This document shows positions 32,701-44,306 of a stretch of DNA of 64,000 nucleotides, one piece after another. Source of the DNA: Chlorops oryzae (taxonomy: Eukaryota > Arthropoda > Insecta > Diptera > Chloropidae); NCBI GenBank assembly GCA_020466095.1, contig CM035807.1:63706650-63770649 (forward strand). Direction: 5' to 3'. Position numbers and translations under genes: made by a program. How positions within the stretch are numbered: position 1 is the first letter of the stretch; the number at the start of each line of letters is the position of its first letter. Below the pieces are notes generated by a model, which did no database searches, had not been told where the DNA came from, and saw nothing but the letters and a program-made list of their open reading frames with translations.

Positions 32701-34056
32701 CAGGGCGTTCAAACGAAACAAATAACGTTCGGGTTATGGTTTTGGTTACGAAATGATTATGGTTTCGATTACGGTTTCGTTCTGAAATAAAATTATTTCG
32801 GTTTCGGTATCGTTTCGTTCCAGTTACGGTTTTTCAAAGACTAGGAATCGCCGATAAAATTCAAGATATTAATCTCTTGCAAAGCAAACCCTAAAATTGT
32901 TAAATTTTCAACTGTCGTTGCAGTACATAAAAAATCTTGACTACGAAATAGACTTCAAACGCACCTTAACCTTTCAGGATTCAGTAAGCAATTCAGTACC
33001 GTGTCGGGTTCGCTTTATAGACCATTGACATTCACAGCACAAAACTAAATTTGGTGTTGTCAATACGCATTTTAACGTTAAGAAATTTCGATATTCTAGA
33101 GTCCGACTCACGAACAAATGTTTTGAGAAAATTAAGTAAGTAAAGAAAGACGTAAGAAGAAAAGAGACGGTGTTTGTTAACTGTTCCGGAACAATCTTCT
33201 TCATACTTCAATCAATGGTTCTCTTTCTTTCCCATGTATTCAAATGGGATAATTTCGAAACATGTTTCACAAATCTGACCCGGCATACAGTGAAAACAAT
33301 TTTCGCCAGCAAGGGACGCACGGGGAGGGAGAAAAGCACTTGTATGACACATCCCTTCGCGCCTGGCCTACAAAAAATGTGTTTGATTATCGATATGTCC
33401 TAACGTGTAAATGCGTACATATCTTATTTATTATGTTTGTGCCGAAAATCTAAAAGCTTCCAAAAGGAACATCTTTGGCTGAAGTTAGGAGATGGTGTAA
33501 GATGTGGCTATTTTTTTATAATCGGCATTAACAATGTTTACACTACCCGCTAGATACGTTTTCACTCGACACACTTAAGTCTAACATATCTGTCTCTGTT
33601 TGCCCACACGATTTTTACTGGTGGCAAAAAAAGACAGATAGTCTTGAACGTGTCGAGTAAATACGTATCAAGTGGTCATGTAAACATGGTATGTAATTGA
33701 TTAAGAGTCACATAAACATTGACTGAATGAGTCAGTTAATTGTTTTAGTGAAAAAAGCACGGGTGCGGCACACCGACACATGAAGGGAAATATATAGGCA
33801 AGAGTACATAAACACGCACACGGGTAACTGATCAGTCAGACTAAATGTTTATGTGGCGCATTAATGAGCGACCATGAAATATATTAAATTTTGGGGAAGA
33901 TGTTGGAAATTGTTTCAGAAACCGTTTCGAACCGGTTTCGGTTTCGGTTCGGGAACCGGTTTCCAAAAAAACAAAATATCGGTTTCGGTTTTATTTCGGT
34001 TAGGAAAATAAACCGGTTAAAATCGGTTACGGTTTCGGTTCCGGTTGCACGCCCTG
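32701..34056. mobile_element. hAT element with exact 8-bp duplication GTTAAAAT
   Basis: A 1356-bp element with ends CAGGGCGTTCAAACGAAAC and (inverted) CAGGGCGTGCAACCGGAAC, flanked by GTTAAAAT at 32693-32700 and 34057-34064. Both subterminal regions are dense in CGGTTTCGGTT/GGTTACG motifs, the likely transposase-binding sites. No transposase was recognised inside, so it is non-autonomous. Imperfect foldbacks lie at 33533-33685 and 33711-33857. Confidence 0.87.
33533..33857. repeat. Two adjacent imperfect foldbacks inside the hAT element
   Basis: First: TGTTTACA..GATACGT..ACTCGACAC at 33535-33575 against GTGTCGAGTAAATACGTATC..TGTAAACA at 33648-33686. Second: CACATAAACATTGACTGA at 33711 against TCAGACTAAATGTTTATGTG ending near 33857. 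Confidence 0.55.
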
Positions 34057-34239
34057 GTTAAAATAAGAGTTGCCAGCTAAAAAAAAATTTGAGCCAAAAG
34101 CAAAATAACACTTGAGAAGCTAGACAGATACACTACTGTGCAAAAGATACACTACTTTTGTGTGACCCTTGCAGCGTTAAAGCATTTAATATTTACAGAG
34201 TCCCCTTTCAACCAAAAAATCTTTAGCTTGTAGCTGTTA

Positions 34240-34640
34240 GTTTAAGAAATATTTCAGACGACTTCTTTAAAGTACTGTCCCGTAATGGCACCCAAATTGG
34301 GTCGGTCCAAGCTATCAGCAGCAAATGGACGGATTCCCATGCAGAAACGCTAGGGGCACTGTTGGATGTACATTTTGAAGTTAAATGGGACATTGACTTC
34401 TTCCAACTTTTCAAATCTCCTGGCCCGGACGGCATCATACCCCCGATTTGCAGGCTACTGTATCGGAGCCGATGCCCTGGCTGAAGAGCAGCTTTAAGGT
34501 CTGCTTTGAATTTGCCTTCGTTCTGCGCCTTTGGCGCGAATCAAACGTGGGTCTTCATTCCCAAGGCGGGATGGTCAACCCAAACTTCAACGAACGTTAT
34601 GACCAAAAGAGTTATGGACCAAAAACCAAAAAAACCGGAA
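34240..34640 (+). pseudogene. Non-LTR retrotransposon reverse transcriptase fragment
   Basis: The plus strand encodes a linker with SSKWTDSHAETLGALLDVHF, then FKSPGPDGIIPPICRLLYR, then across a shift WVFIPKAG. KSPGPDGI and the IPKAG box are typical of the N-terminal RT region of Jockey/I-group LINEs. The catalytic FADD region is missing. The fragment is isolated. Confidence 0.7.
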
Positions 34641-34882
34641 AAATTCATAGCGTCCGATTTGGATGAAAATTTATATATAGATTAAGTGACAAATTCTCCC
34701 TTATACTAACTAAATTGGCAACCAAAATTAGCATTTAAAGCAGTGTTCATTGAAAATAATCGCATATTTTTAATTTTGTTTATTAAGTTTTATACAAGAA
34801 ATGGAAAAGGTTTTGTTGATATGTTCAATTAATCACACAAATATAAAAAAAGTACATTATTTCAATTGTTTTTAAACATAAA

Positions 34883-34990
34883 CCTCTTTATTCATAATTA
34901 AATGTAAAACATTGTTTAAAACTCAAATTACCATACAAAAGTAGAATTTAAACAATGTTTTAAATTTAAAATTTTATTATGAAGAAGAGG
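34883..34990. mobile_element. 108-bp foldback with CCTCTTTATTCATAAT ends
   Basis: CCTCTTTATTCATAATTAAA at the left, ATTATGAAGAAGAGG at the right, with an inner palindrome around AAACATTGTTTAAA / TTTAAACAATGTTTT. Same family as 38650-38765. Confidence 0.6.
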
Positions 34991-35112
34991 CTATCTCCAG
35001 CTTTGTCAGATATGAAAAACTTCATATAAAAACACTTCACAAATTTTCTGATTCATTTCTGAAGCGTTTTTTATATGAAGTTTATTATTTCAGACACAAC
35101 TGGGAGATAGCC
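34988..35112. mobile_element. Short element with AGGCTATCTCCAG / CTGGGAGATAGCC ends
   Basis: About 125 bp. TGAAAAACTTCATATAAAAA near the left and TTTTTTATATGAAGTTTATT near the right form an inner inverted repeat. The ends resemble AGGCTGGTCTCCAG of the element at 37286-38552, so it may be a miniature relative. Confidence 0.5.
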
Positions 35113-36429
35113 CCAAAGATGGAAAATTTTTACATGTGGGAAAATGCTAAAAAAAAATCGAAATTGAAAAATGCTGATTTGAATGCGAAATGGCTCCAAT
35201 CAAGGCCGGGAAAAATTTGTTTTCAGTTGAAGGCAAGAAAGCTAATCTTGAAACAAAGGCAACCCATTCAGAGGGCAGAACATACTTGAGGAAACATCTC
35301 GAAATCCGTTTTAAAATCATTTATTTTGTGCATGTGCCTTGGTTGATGGTTTTCGTAACGGTATCTTTTTCCAAGACAGCTACATAAAATAAATGATTTT
35401 AAAATTCATTTGGACAAGAATCGATTTCCATGACATCCCTGAGTATGTCGATATATCGATGTTTTGTAAGCTGAAATATAGAAGCATCGATATTTCTTTC
35501 GAGAAACGATTGGGTATCGCAAAATCGATATTTTCTCAGGATTGAGAATTCCTTCTTCTTAGGCATAAAGCTACTGCCTCCTTAAGAAATTTGTATTTTC
35601 TACAGCTGTATCTACTGCAAAGATGCATTTGAGTCAATTTGAAATAAATTTAAAAAAAATTAAATTGTATTTGTATTTTAAGGTTCTTTTACTAAAATTG
35701 GCAAAAAATTTGCATGTATTGCAAAATTTGTAAAAATTAGTATTTGGGCCGTTCCACGATCATGTATGTGATATTTGTACTCGAAATTTCATAGAAACGC
35801 ATTTTGAAAATATATTGAAACCAATTTTTTTTATGATACCTTTTTTTTATTTGAATGAGTCTTCTATAGCCCTTAAATAAAATTTTTTTCGCACACATTG
35901 AATGCATTAATCAGAGGTAAAATAATTGAATTGTATCTATCACGTATGTGACAATTTTTGGAAGTGCCTTTCCACTTTGATCACTTTCACCATTCATTTC
36001 TGCGAATCTACAAAGATTTGTACTCTGATTTTTTTTTATTTGACACTTGGAATGACATTTTTTTACACACCTACCCATGCGCAGGTAGATTAAAAAAAAT
36101 TTAAAACCAGCTATCGTGTTTGTGACATGGCAATCATGTATGCGACAGAGTACGAAAATAATGCAATATTTTAAGGAAATCTTTGTTTATGTAAGTTCTT
36201 CATCTGCAGTAAATAAATAAACCACAGTTAAAGAGTATTATCTTCATATAATATACCTATAATTTTAAAGGAGACAATAATACGAGTGTTTTATTTAAGA
36301 ACAATTTTACAGCTTCGTTTCTTTAAAATTGGCTTTTCTTTTTGCAGATAGTTTGAAGTCAGTGAAGATTCTTTACAGCCACAATTCCTGTAGAAATGCA
36401 GTTCAGAATTTTCAGGAATAATTGCATAA
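35113..36429. other. AT-rich DNA, no gene recognised
   Basis: Motifs ATCATGTATGTGATATTTG, ATCACGTATGTGACAATTTT and ATCATGTATGCGACAGAG recur near 35760, 35938 and 36133, suggesting an old repeat. No frames of interest. Confidence 0.4.
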
Positions 36430-36643
36430 ATACCTTGTATTCCTTTGACTTTGAAAACATGGAATTCTTCTGGAAAATAAATTTCAGCTGTGAAACATCC
36501 AAAATGGTGCTTATTGCCAACTTCATGGCAAGCAATTTATGCCAAGCAATATTGCAAGACATAAATTGCCATCTTATGGTATCCATTGGCAATATCTACA
36601 CTACAGATGGCATGCCATGAAAAATTGCGTGTCGAGATGCCGG
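36430..36643. mobile_element. Truncated relative of the MITE at 5828-6449 (inverted)
   Basis: The right terminus reads ..CATGAAAAATTGCGTGTCGA GATGCCGGG followed by TTA. Reversed, it follows the left ~200 bases of the first copy, with about 85-90% identity by eye. The other terminus is missing. Confidence 0.7.
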
Positions 36644-37168
36644 GTTATATGAGGACACCCCACACATGCAGTCAAAATTTCCATGACCAAACTGGAACGA
36701 TATATGTAGAAAATTTCGTCATATTTTTGCTCCTGTAGTCAAATCTGCATCAGAATTTCGATTAGTTTTTATGGTGTTTTCGAAAACCTTCTAAATCGCG
36801 ATTACTTCTAACCTATATAATACCCTGAATAGCTGAAATACGAAATTAAAAACCGCTAATTCAAATCACAAAAACAGGTCTCCAGACTGTCAATGCGCAT
36901 TACCCTCTTGCAGTTTGCTAAAAGCACGGCTTCCGTTTAAAATATATAAGGACAATTAAAAAAAGAGCCAACATTTTTTGTATATATAAAAATCCAATTT
37001 TGTGGTGCAAATTAGGTCCGCAAAATCTTGAAGCTGCTCTTTTATATTTTAATTGTTAGTGACTTCGATTATTTGATATGTTTGCAAGCTTTGAACTGGG
37101 TATGTATTAAGTATATTTGCTCTTGGCGAAAGAAAGCCAAAAAAGAGCGAAATAAAATTAAAAAAAGG
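36644..37168. other. No gene recognised
   Basis: AT-rich DNA between the MITE relic and the hAT element. Confidence 0.4.
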
Positions 37169-37285
37169 GTAGTTTTTAGTGTCCGACCTAAGGTGGATTT
37201 TTAGCCGAAGCCGAACAATCCGCAGAGTTGAAGACTTCGGCCGAAGACCGAAGGCCGAAGCCGAATGCAAAACATTTTACAGTAA

Positions 37286-38552
37286 AGGCTGGTCTCCAGT
37301 TCCCCAAGGAATGAAAAACTCCATATAAAAAAAAGCCAAAGAAATGCTTAAGAAATATTTCTTCAAGAAATTTTCTGCATGCAGTCCCCAGTTCGGCAAA
37401 AAAGTAGTACATATTTTAATACGTTTTTTTGACATAAAATATGCACGGTAACCCAGGCTATCAGCAGAAATAATTGCAAATGAATTGTTTCTTGGAGAAA
37501 TTTTGACAAGTGAGGTAGGTCAGTTGTGATCATATAGTACTATAGATGGCACTTGGCAAAAAACGTGTGTTTTGAATTGAAGTAGGCCCCCTGTGCATGC
37601 ATTCATATGGAAAAATCAAAAACGTAGCACGCCCCCTGAAAATTCCGGTTCCGGTCTAACAAATATTTTATAATCTTGTAACATAATATCTGTTAAAAAT
37701 CAGTTATATATAAGTGTTAATCAATGGTTTTTCATAAGAACTAATTTTATTTTTCAGCAAAATATGTTATTTTTATAAAATCAAAAATAATTAGATAAAA
37801 TTTTGCTCATATAATTGAGGAACGATAAAGCAGAGTACTCATGCATCGAATATGACCGATTCTCAAAAAGTTTGAATTCCACCATTTCTGTGGTTGATAT
37901 GAAATATTCAGTGATATCATAACTAAAATTGCTCGATACATAATTAGTGGCTCAAGTACTTATTACATATCATGATAAATAGAATGCATACTCTATATAT
38001 TTTTGGATCTCTTCAGAATGAAAAGGGTACAGAATTGCATAAACTATCATAAAAAACTTAAAAAGTTTTACATTAAAACGAAAACATTTAAAAATTTCAA
38101 CGCAAGTATGTTTAGTTACAAAATTGAGTGAATACTCCAAAAAATTTAGCATCACTAGTTCACCACGGAATTCGGTTGTTGTTGTAAGTGTCCCCTATAT
38201 TACTATATAGTTGTGATTGTATAGAAATAGTGCATCCATTTTTCGGGTTTTTTCAAAAAAACATGGAGAAAAACCCCAAAAAACCAAAAACGCTTAATAA
38301 ATTTCTCAAACGAGAATAAACGCGAATTAATATCGCTTGTTAAAAAGAGTAGAAGAATTTGCGCGCTTTTTATTCTGAACGTTTATAATCGCGCCTTTTT
38401 AATTTCTGTGTTTCGTTTCACTTTTTTGACACATGTGACATATGACAGATTGCCTCTGTTGCACTAAAAAGTTCTGTAGTACTACCTTTTTTCCTCGGAG
38501 AAAAAAATAGAAAATTTCTGCTGACATTCCTTACCGAACTGGAGACCAGCCT
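37286..38552. mobile_element. Harbinger-like element nested in the hAT, TAA duplication
   Basis: Ends AGGCTGGTCTCCAGTTC..AAGGAATG and its inverse, flanked by TAA at 37283-37285 and 38553-38555. The empty site is seen in the relative at 18478-19089, where the hAT sequence reads without interruption. 1267 bp, no transposase recognised. A second internal CCCCAGTTCGGC occurs near 37385. Confidence 0.78.
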
Positions 38553-38649
38553 TAAGGAAACAAAATTAGTCTTTATTCATTTGACAAGCACAAAAAAAAA
38601 CCGCTCAAATTTTCTCTAAATTCTTTCGCTTTAGTCGCCCAAAAAGTGA

Positions 38650-38765
38650 CCCCCTTATTTATAATCAAATTTTAAGTTTAAAACATTGTTTAAATGTCAA
38701 ATTTCCATACAAAAACTGAATTTAAACAATGCTTTAAAGTTAAAAATTGATTATGAATAAGGGGG
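38650..38765. mobile_element. 116-bp foldback nested in the hAT, TGA duplication
   Basis: CCCCCTTATTTATAATCAAA at the left, TTGATTATGAATAAGGGGG at the right, TGA on both sides (38647-38649, 38766-38768). Inner AAACATTGTTTAAA palindrome as in 34883-34990. Confidence 0.75.
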
Positions 38766-38953
38766 TGAGATTTTACGGCAATAATTCACTAGTGTAAAAG
38801 GTCTCAATAAAGCAATTGAAAATCTATCGTGACTTTTTTACTTCCATTAAAATGCAAAAATATTCGGCTAAAATATTCGGCTTTTTCCAGCCGAAGCCGA
38901 AGATTAAGAATTGGCCGATTATGCCGAACCTTCGGTCGGACACTAGTAGTTTT

Positions 38954-40474
38954 TTCTTAGAGCTGCCAGACAAAAATCGTCCAATTCACGCTTTGAGCTC
39001 AAGTCAAGTCAAATGCACGACATAATGCAAAACTAAGCCGTTGATTTGCATTAATGGTGTAATCTGTTTAGGGTATAAGTGTCTCTGACATAAACTTCAA
39101 ATATGAATTCGGCTGGAAGGTTTATGCAAAGCTATAAATGGTCAATTCCATGAGAATCAGTCCTACCAGTAACAGCCATTCTGAGCACAAATTAAGAAAA
39201 TTTCAGTGCTTTCCTATTGTTAAACATTATGAAAATTTTAAATCCTGCAGAATCATATCCATTTTTTAAATTGTTATGAGCTAAATCCTCAAAAGTTAGT
39301 TTCACGGTGGTACCGTGTTCATGGAATTTCCAAACTAAATAAGAAGTAAAATGAAACATTTTACAATAACGAAATTGATTTGTTTTTGTCTTCTAAACAT
39401 ATTAATTTTAATTCGAAAATTTCGTTTATCCAATGTGCGCACAATTGCACAATTTTTCCACTTATCGTGGTTTGGTTGGTTTGGTTTGCAAAGAATGAAA
39501 AGTGCACCAAAACTCGAGTGAAAAACGTTTTTTTATCCGTATTCCACTGTACGTACATGATTTCTTATGAAAAGTTGTTTTTAAAATATAATAACATGGG
39601 CACGGAAGACTTCCTAATCCATTCTTAATAGATATATTAATGTAGGCATAACAGGACTTGACTCCATAACTTACAAAACCAGTTTACAAAACCAACCTTC
39701 GAATTGCTGTTGGTACCTAGGAGATTTTTCCAAAGTATTTATTTAGAGTAAAATTAGCAAAACTTCAATCTGTTTTACTGTCTTAGTCAAAACGATATGT
39801 TCTTCAAATAAAATTTTTTTGACAAAAATACATCACAGAAATGTCTTATACACAAAACATACACATTTTAGTCATGAGTTACACTTACCCGCAGCATTAG
39901 TGTACTATTACACACGTACATGACTTCCTACGACGATTTCGATTGTATACTAACAGCCAGTCTCCACATTAATTTCCAGATACGTGGCATGTGTACATTA
40001 GAACATATTAGTGGTATTCATGTAATAGCGCAAACCTCATATTTTTCCACCCTCATAAACCAACTGGCAAGTTTTGTATGAAAATAATTTTACGCGCTCT
40101 GCACTACGATTGGATAGCGCAAAGCGAGCATATAAAGCGCATAAACTCGTTGACAGAATCAGCTGATGCTCGCTAGGACTGTTAAATTTTGAGAAAAATA
40201 TCGATTCAACAATATTACGACTAAAAATATCGGTACTTCGATACGCTACTAATATCAAAAAAGTTCATACGTATGTTATAAGGTGTTTTATGCTTAATTT
40301 TTTTTTCAAAGCAATTTTGCTTTAAATATTTCTTGAGTTTAAAATTGAAGCTTGTTGATTACTGAAAATAAAACCTTATTGTGGAGTTGGAATATATCGA
40401 TACAACCGATACGATTTCTTCAAAATATCGAATAGGCATCGTACATTCCCAATCACCGGTCGGGATATTTTGAA
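38954..40474. other. No gene recognised
   Basis: AT-rich DNA with no paired repeat ends or protein motifs that I could support. Confidence 0.4.
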
Positions 40475-41427
40475 ATGGCCGAGGTGAGTTGGTTTGAGGT
40501 TATTTTAAAGATATTAAACCAGAAATTTCATTTATAGATCACAATTCCAAAAAATAAAAGGCCTATGACGAATTCCGCGCATCGGTGGACCGAAAGGAAG
40601 TGCAACAAACTACTGCATGGAGTTGTTGAAGCCATTAAAGACAACGCTTTAACTTTTGAAGTAAGTTGCTTAAAAGTGAGGAGAAGCATTTTTAACGTTA
40701 ATTTATTTTTAAAAAAGAAAGCTACGGTTTAGAAATTTTACTCAAAAATAGGCGAAAGATGTGTTTTATTGAAAGAAAATTCCGTGGAAAGTTATGAAAA
40801 GTAAGATGCGGCATTAAAGAAATTCCTATGTGGCAGCAATCACATGGAAGAGTCAAACTGGTGCTGGCCTTCTAGAAGACGGAGAGGAAAACAGCGTCAA
40901 AGACTACATAGACAGAATCTGTCCACATTTTGTAGAATTGGACGAAATATTTGCACAGAGAAAAAGCATTAATTCACAGAATGTGTACGAAACTTCGTAC
41001 GATGCATTACCCCTGACAGATGCAAACGAATACGTCGAATATGAATTTGAAGCTTTGGATGACTGCGAAAATGCGGGAGAGTATTTGGAAGAAAGCGAAT
41101 CTAATTTTACAACTCTGTTCGATGCCAGCTGTACCGTTGGACAGTTAAAAGCTACGAACGGAAACAAGAGGAAAATATCGAACGCACATACTCCTTTGGT
41201 CGCATTGGTTTCTATTCAAATGGAGAAGGTAGCCCTAGAAACTAAGACACTAGAGTGGGAAATTGAAAGAGATAGGGCCCAGTTTGAGCTAAAAAAAAAT
41301 GCAGATGCAAAACCAAATTGAAATAAAAAGACTGGATAATGAAAAAGAAGAACGAATAGAAAGGATTCGAATTGAAATCCAAGAAAAGTTAAAAATTTAT
41401 GACCTGAAATCGAAAATAAATAAATAA
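40475..41427 (+). pseudogene. Harbinger-associated Myb/SANT-like protein
   Basis: Companion protein of PIF/Harbinger transposons; it binds DNA and helps import the transposase. Exon 1 is MAE (40475-40483, donor GTGAGT). Exon 2 (40538-40660) follows acceptor TTTATAG, encodes RWTERKCNKLLHGVVEAIKD and ends at donor GTAAGT. The rest at about 40715-41321 includes TGAGLLEDGEENSVKDYIDR and CPHFVELDEIFAQRKSIN. An A8 run at about 41291 seems to have gained or lost a base: the alternative frame runs on to a coiled-coil-like Glu/Arg/Lys end at 41427. A TAG near 40730 and a shift near 40830 also disable it. It faces the transposase gene tail to tail. Confidence 0.7.
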
Positions 41428-41687
41428 TTTTTAAAACTAGTATTGAAGGAAGGTTACTGTTAGCACAAGAAATGTGATTTTTTTTAATGTTTTCTTTTTT
41501 ACCTTTTGTAAAAAACCAGAAATGTACATGTTTTTTACTCCATATTTTGTTATAGTTTTTATTAATAAGAAACAAGAATGTGATTGTTTTAAAAAGTTTT
41601 TCTTTACCTTTTTTTTTTTTGCTTTTTATAAAATATATCAAAAAGTATTTTTTTTTTTTTCTTTAAACAAGTTTATTTTACAACTTC

Positions 41688-42582
41688 ATTAGTTGCAATA
41701 TATTTGATATTTTGCGCTCGCCTTCGTTTCTTCCCAAAGAGCTCTCTAACGAAATGATCTCTTCAACAAACAAATTGTCTTCCGTAAAGGTAACATATTG
41801 CTTCTCTTTTTGCTCTATAGCTATGTTATGAAGAAATGCCGCACACTACAACGCATTGGCAACTCTTAGTAATGCCACTGTTGTTTTTTTATTTGCAAAC
41901 GCAACTCTTTCAGGCTATTAAACCTTTCTTTAAGCAACGCAAAAGAATGTTCATTTCGAATCCTATATTGGCTATGTTTTTTGTTGAAAGATTTTTGTTG
42001 CGTTACGGCTGAACCTGCTGAATTTGCTCCAAATGGAGTTAAAACTGTTTTAGACAGCTTGTATGCGCTATCACCAGCAATCCATTGCTATCCCTCAAAA
42101 AAACTCTTCAGGGTTCTTCGCTAAGGCGCAAGAACTATATATTCGGGCGTCATGAACGCTTCCAGGATGACCAATTACCAAATGCAGAAATGAAAGGTTT
42201 CGATCGCAAATAGTTTGCACCTTGGGAGTATATTTGTTTTCGCGAAAAATAAGCTTCAGGATCTTCATAAGGACAATTTAATTTCGGTACCGTCGACATA
42301 ACCGATGCAGTAAGGCAATTCATTGTATGTTTCGCTAACAATTTGTTTGCGTTCCAAAGCAATTGGCCAAGAAATATACCGACACTTTAGCTTCATTATA
42401 GAGTGAAAACGTGACACGTTCTGACAAGAACTTAACACATACATAAATACACACAATACTGTCACCGAACGTGATAGATCGTGGTGGTCCTGTTCCAAAC
42501 TATGCGGCAGTCGCCGGAGACACATTGTGTTTTGAGGAAGAGAGAGGGCCGGGGGCTGTTCTCTCTTTTCTCCGGCCGTCAC
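41688..42582 (-). pseudogene. Harbinger DDE_Tnp_4 transposase
   Basis: The minus strand encodes, with several shifts, the Harbinger nuclease. After YISWPIALERKQIVSETYNE comes the first catalytic block CIGYVDGTEIKL. It is followed by PEAYFSRKQIYS, then a damaged stretch with IGHPGS-like sequence. The second block contains WIAGDSAYKLSKTVLTPFG, followed by YRIRNEHSFALLKERFNSLK (the final acidic region) and a stop at 41688. Asp residues in DGT and GDSAY and a Glu in RNEHSF match the DDE triad pattern. It converges on the Myb/SANT gene with 260 bp between stops, the usual two-gene layout. Element termini were not found. Confidence 0.8.
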
Positions 42583-42748
42583 TTGCCATCAAAACAAATT
42601 GTGTCTCCAGCGACTATCGGCTAGTATGAAACTGGACTTGGGAAATGTTTTGTTTTGCAGTTTACATAAATTTTCCATACATATAAAGGGCGGGCCTCGT
42701 CAGGCCAAGTAGGTACACTTACCACCTTCTTAACTGTACAGTTCAGAT

Positions 42749-43367
42749 TTGTTCTACGAAATCAGTGAAATTAACCGTTTACTAATTTCGTTAGATCCCG
42801 CGAACATTAGCGGTAGTTGGAAAAATATATTTTCGCGCTTGGAGCTAAAGAAAAATTTCGCAACTGTTCAAAGTCAAAATAGGCCTCGAAAGGCCCAGTT
42901 GCACATTGTAGAGTTAATGGCAACAACACTGGCGAAAGCGTTCCAGGCAGCGTGAATGCCAAGGTTTATGAATCTAATGTAACTTCGGCTCTCGTAATGC
43001 GACTTTCTGGGTTTAATACTTCTGCTGCTGTTGCTTTTACGGCCGCTGCTACTACTTCAGCTACTGCTGCTGTCCCGAGCATACAACGGCTAATTGGTCA
43101 CGCCCACTCACAGTTACATGAAGATGATAAGGAGATGCTACAACTATATCGTGAAGCAGAGATACTACGGAATAGACGTGAAATAAAGTTGCTTCAGAAC
43201 GAACTCGAGATGGAAAACCAACGCAAAATTGACTTCACACCCATCGAGTCAATAGTGACCTGCTTCAGTGGAGATGACTATTACGAAATACATAAATGGA
43301 TCACCGATGTTGAGGAGGTTTTCCATATACACACTTGCAACGAAAAAAATAAGTTTATTAGCGTGCG
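42749..43367 (+). pseudogene. Ty3/gypsy Gag, 5' part (interrupted by LINE)
   Basis: An open frame at 42952-43392 encodes an Ala-rich segment, a coiled-coil-like EAEILRNRREIKLLQNELEM and the start of a retrotransposon Gag core (CFSGDDYYEIHKWITDVEEV). A shorter frame at 42749-42955 may hold its N-terminus. At 43367 the Gag is cut by the LINE; its remainder begins at 48507. No LTR or primer site was found upstream. Confidence 0.65.
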
Positions 43368-44306
43368 TCTTCTGGCAACCCTGGTCGAGTAAAGTCGAAT
43401 AAAGTTCGCGCTCCAGTAAAAAAAATCGAAATAATAGTAATTAAAGTTCGTATTTAGTGAAACTAAAGTAAAAATTAGGCAGAAGCCCAAAGGAAAGCGG
43501 GATACAAGGTTTCGTCGTGAATTCGGTGCCGTTCCATCCAAATAGTAAAGCTAAGTATTGCGACAAACAAACATACAGATATATGTGTTTTGGTTTTATA
43601 TTGTAATCAAATTACAGACACACACTAGACAAAGACAACTGGTCCCTGCAGCTGTTTACAGCTGACAGGTGTTCCAAACTGGTGGTGGAAATACTGGTTT
43701 CAATGCCAGTTAATAGATCGCCTCCAAAGCTAAGCGTGGACACAAACCATCAAATATATGGAAATATCAACAATGTTCCGCAACTTCCTAGTAGGGAAAT
43801 AAACGAAAGTGGTGACAACCTGGACCTGACAGTCTTCAACCAGGTACAAATCAATTTTCAAGCTTAAAAAGCCATTTCGAAAGGAAAAGGTCGCATTCGG
43901 TTAGTGTAATAAATTCATGTGTAATGAAGGAAAATAGCTGCAACAACACTTCCTCGGGTAAAGCCTTAAAATCCCTGTAGCCAGTACTTCTAGCGCTACT
44001 CCCAAACTTTCTTCGCCCAATCAGAGCAAAAATGCAGTTGTTTCTGAAAAAAACCAAACCAAACTATACAAAAACAAAATGACCAGCAGGCGGTGCTTAT
44101 CGGTATGCACCGTTATATTAATATAACGAAAAGGAAAAGAAGCCCTTCCGGGAAAAATGACTCTAGGGCCAAGCTTAAACAAAACGGAAGTCCCTGCTTC
44201 CCAAAAAACATTAACGGGAAATCGTTTCGCCCCATTGGCTGAAATCTCAAACGAGAATTCAACCGAAAATCAGCCAAAAAAATAGCTTAAACCGCCTCCA
44301 ATCTAT

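Larger units (their letters stand above)
37177..38945 (-). mobile_element. hAT element (TTCGGC family) with two nested insertions
   Basis: Ends TAGTGTCCGACC / GGTCGGACACTA and a perfect 8-bp duplication GTAGTTTT (37169-37176, 38946-38953). It is the inverted counterpart of 18478-19089, with CCGAAGCCGAA hexamer arrays at both ends. Compared with that copy, it is interrupted at 37286-38552 and at 38650-38765. No transposase fragment was recognised, so it is a different deletion derivative. Confidence 0.88.

Noticed and set aside
36359..36620. Opposed open frames near 36.4 kb
   Set aside because: They coincide with a truncated MITE relative.
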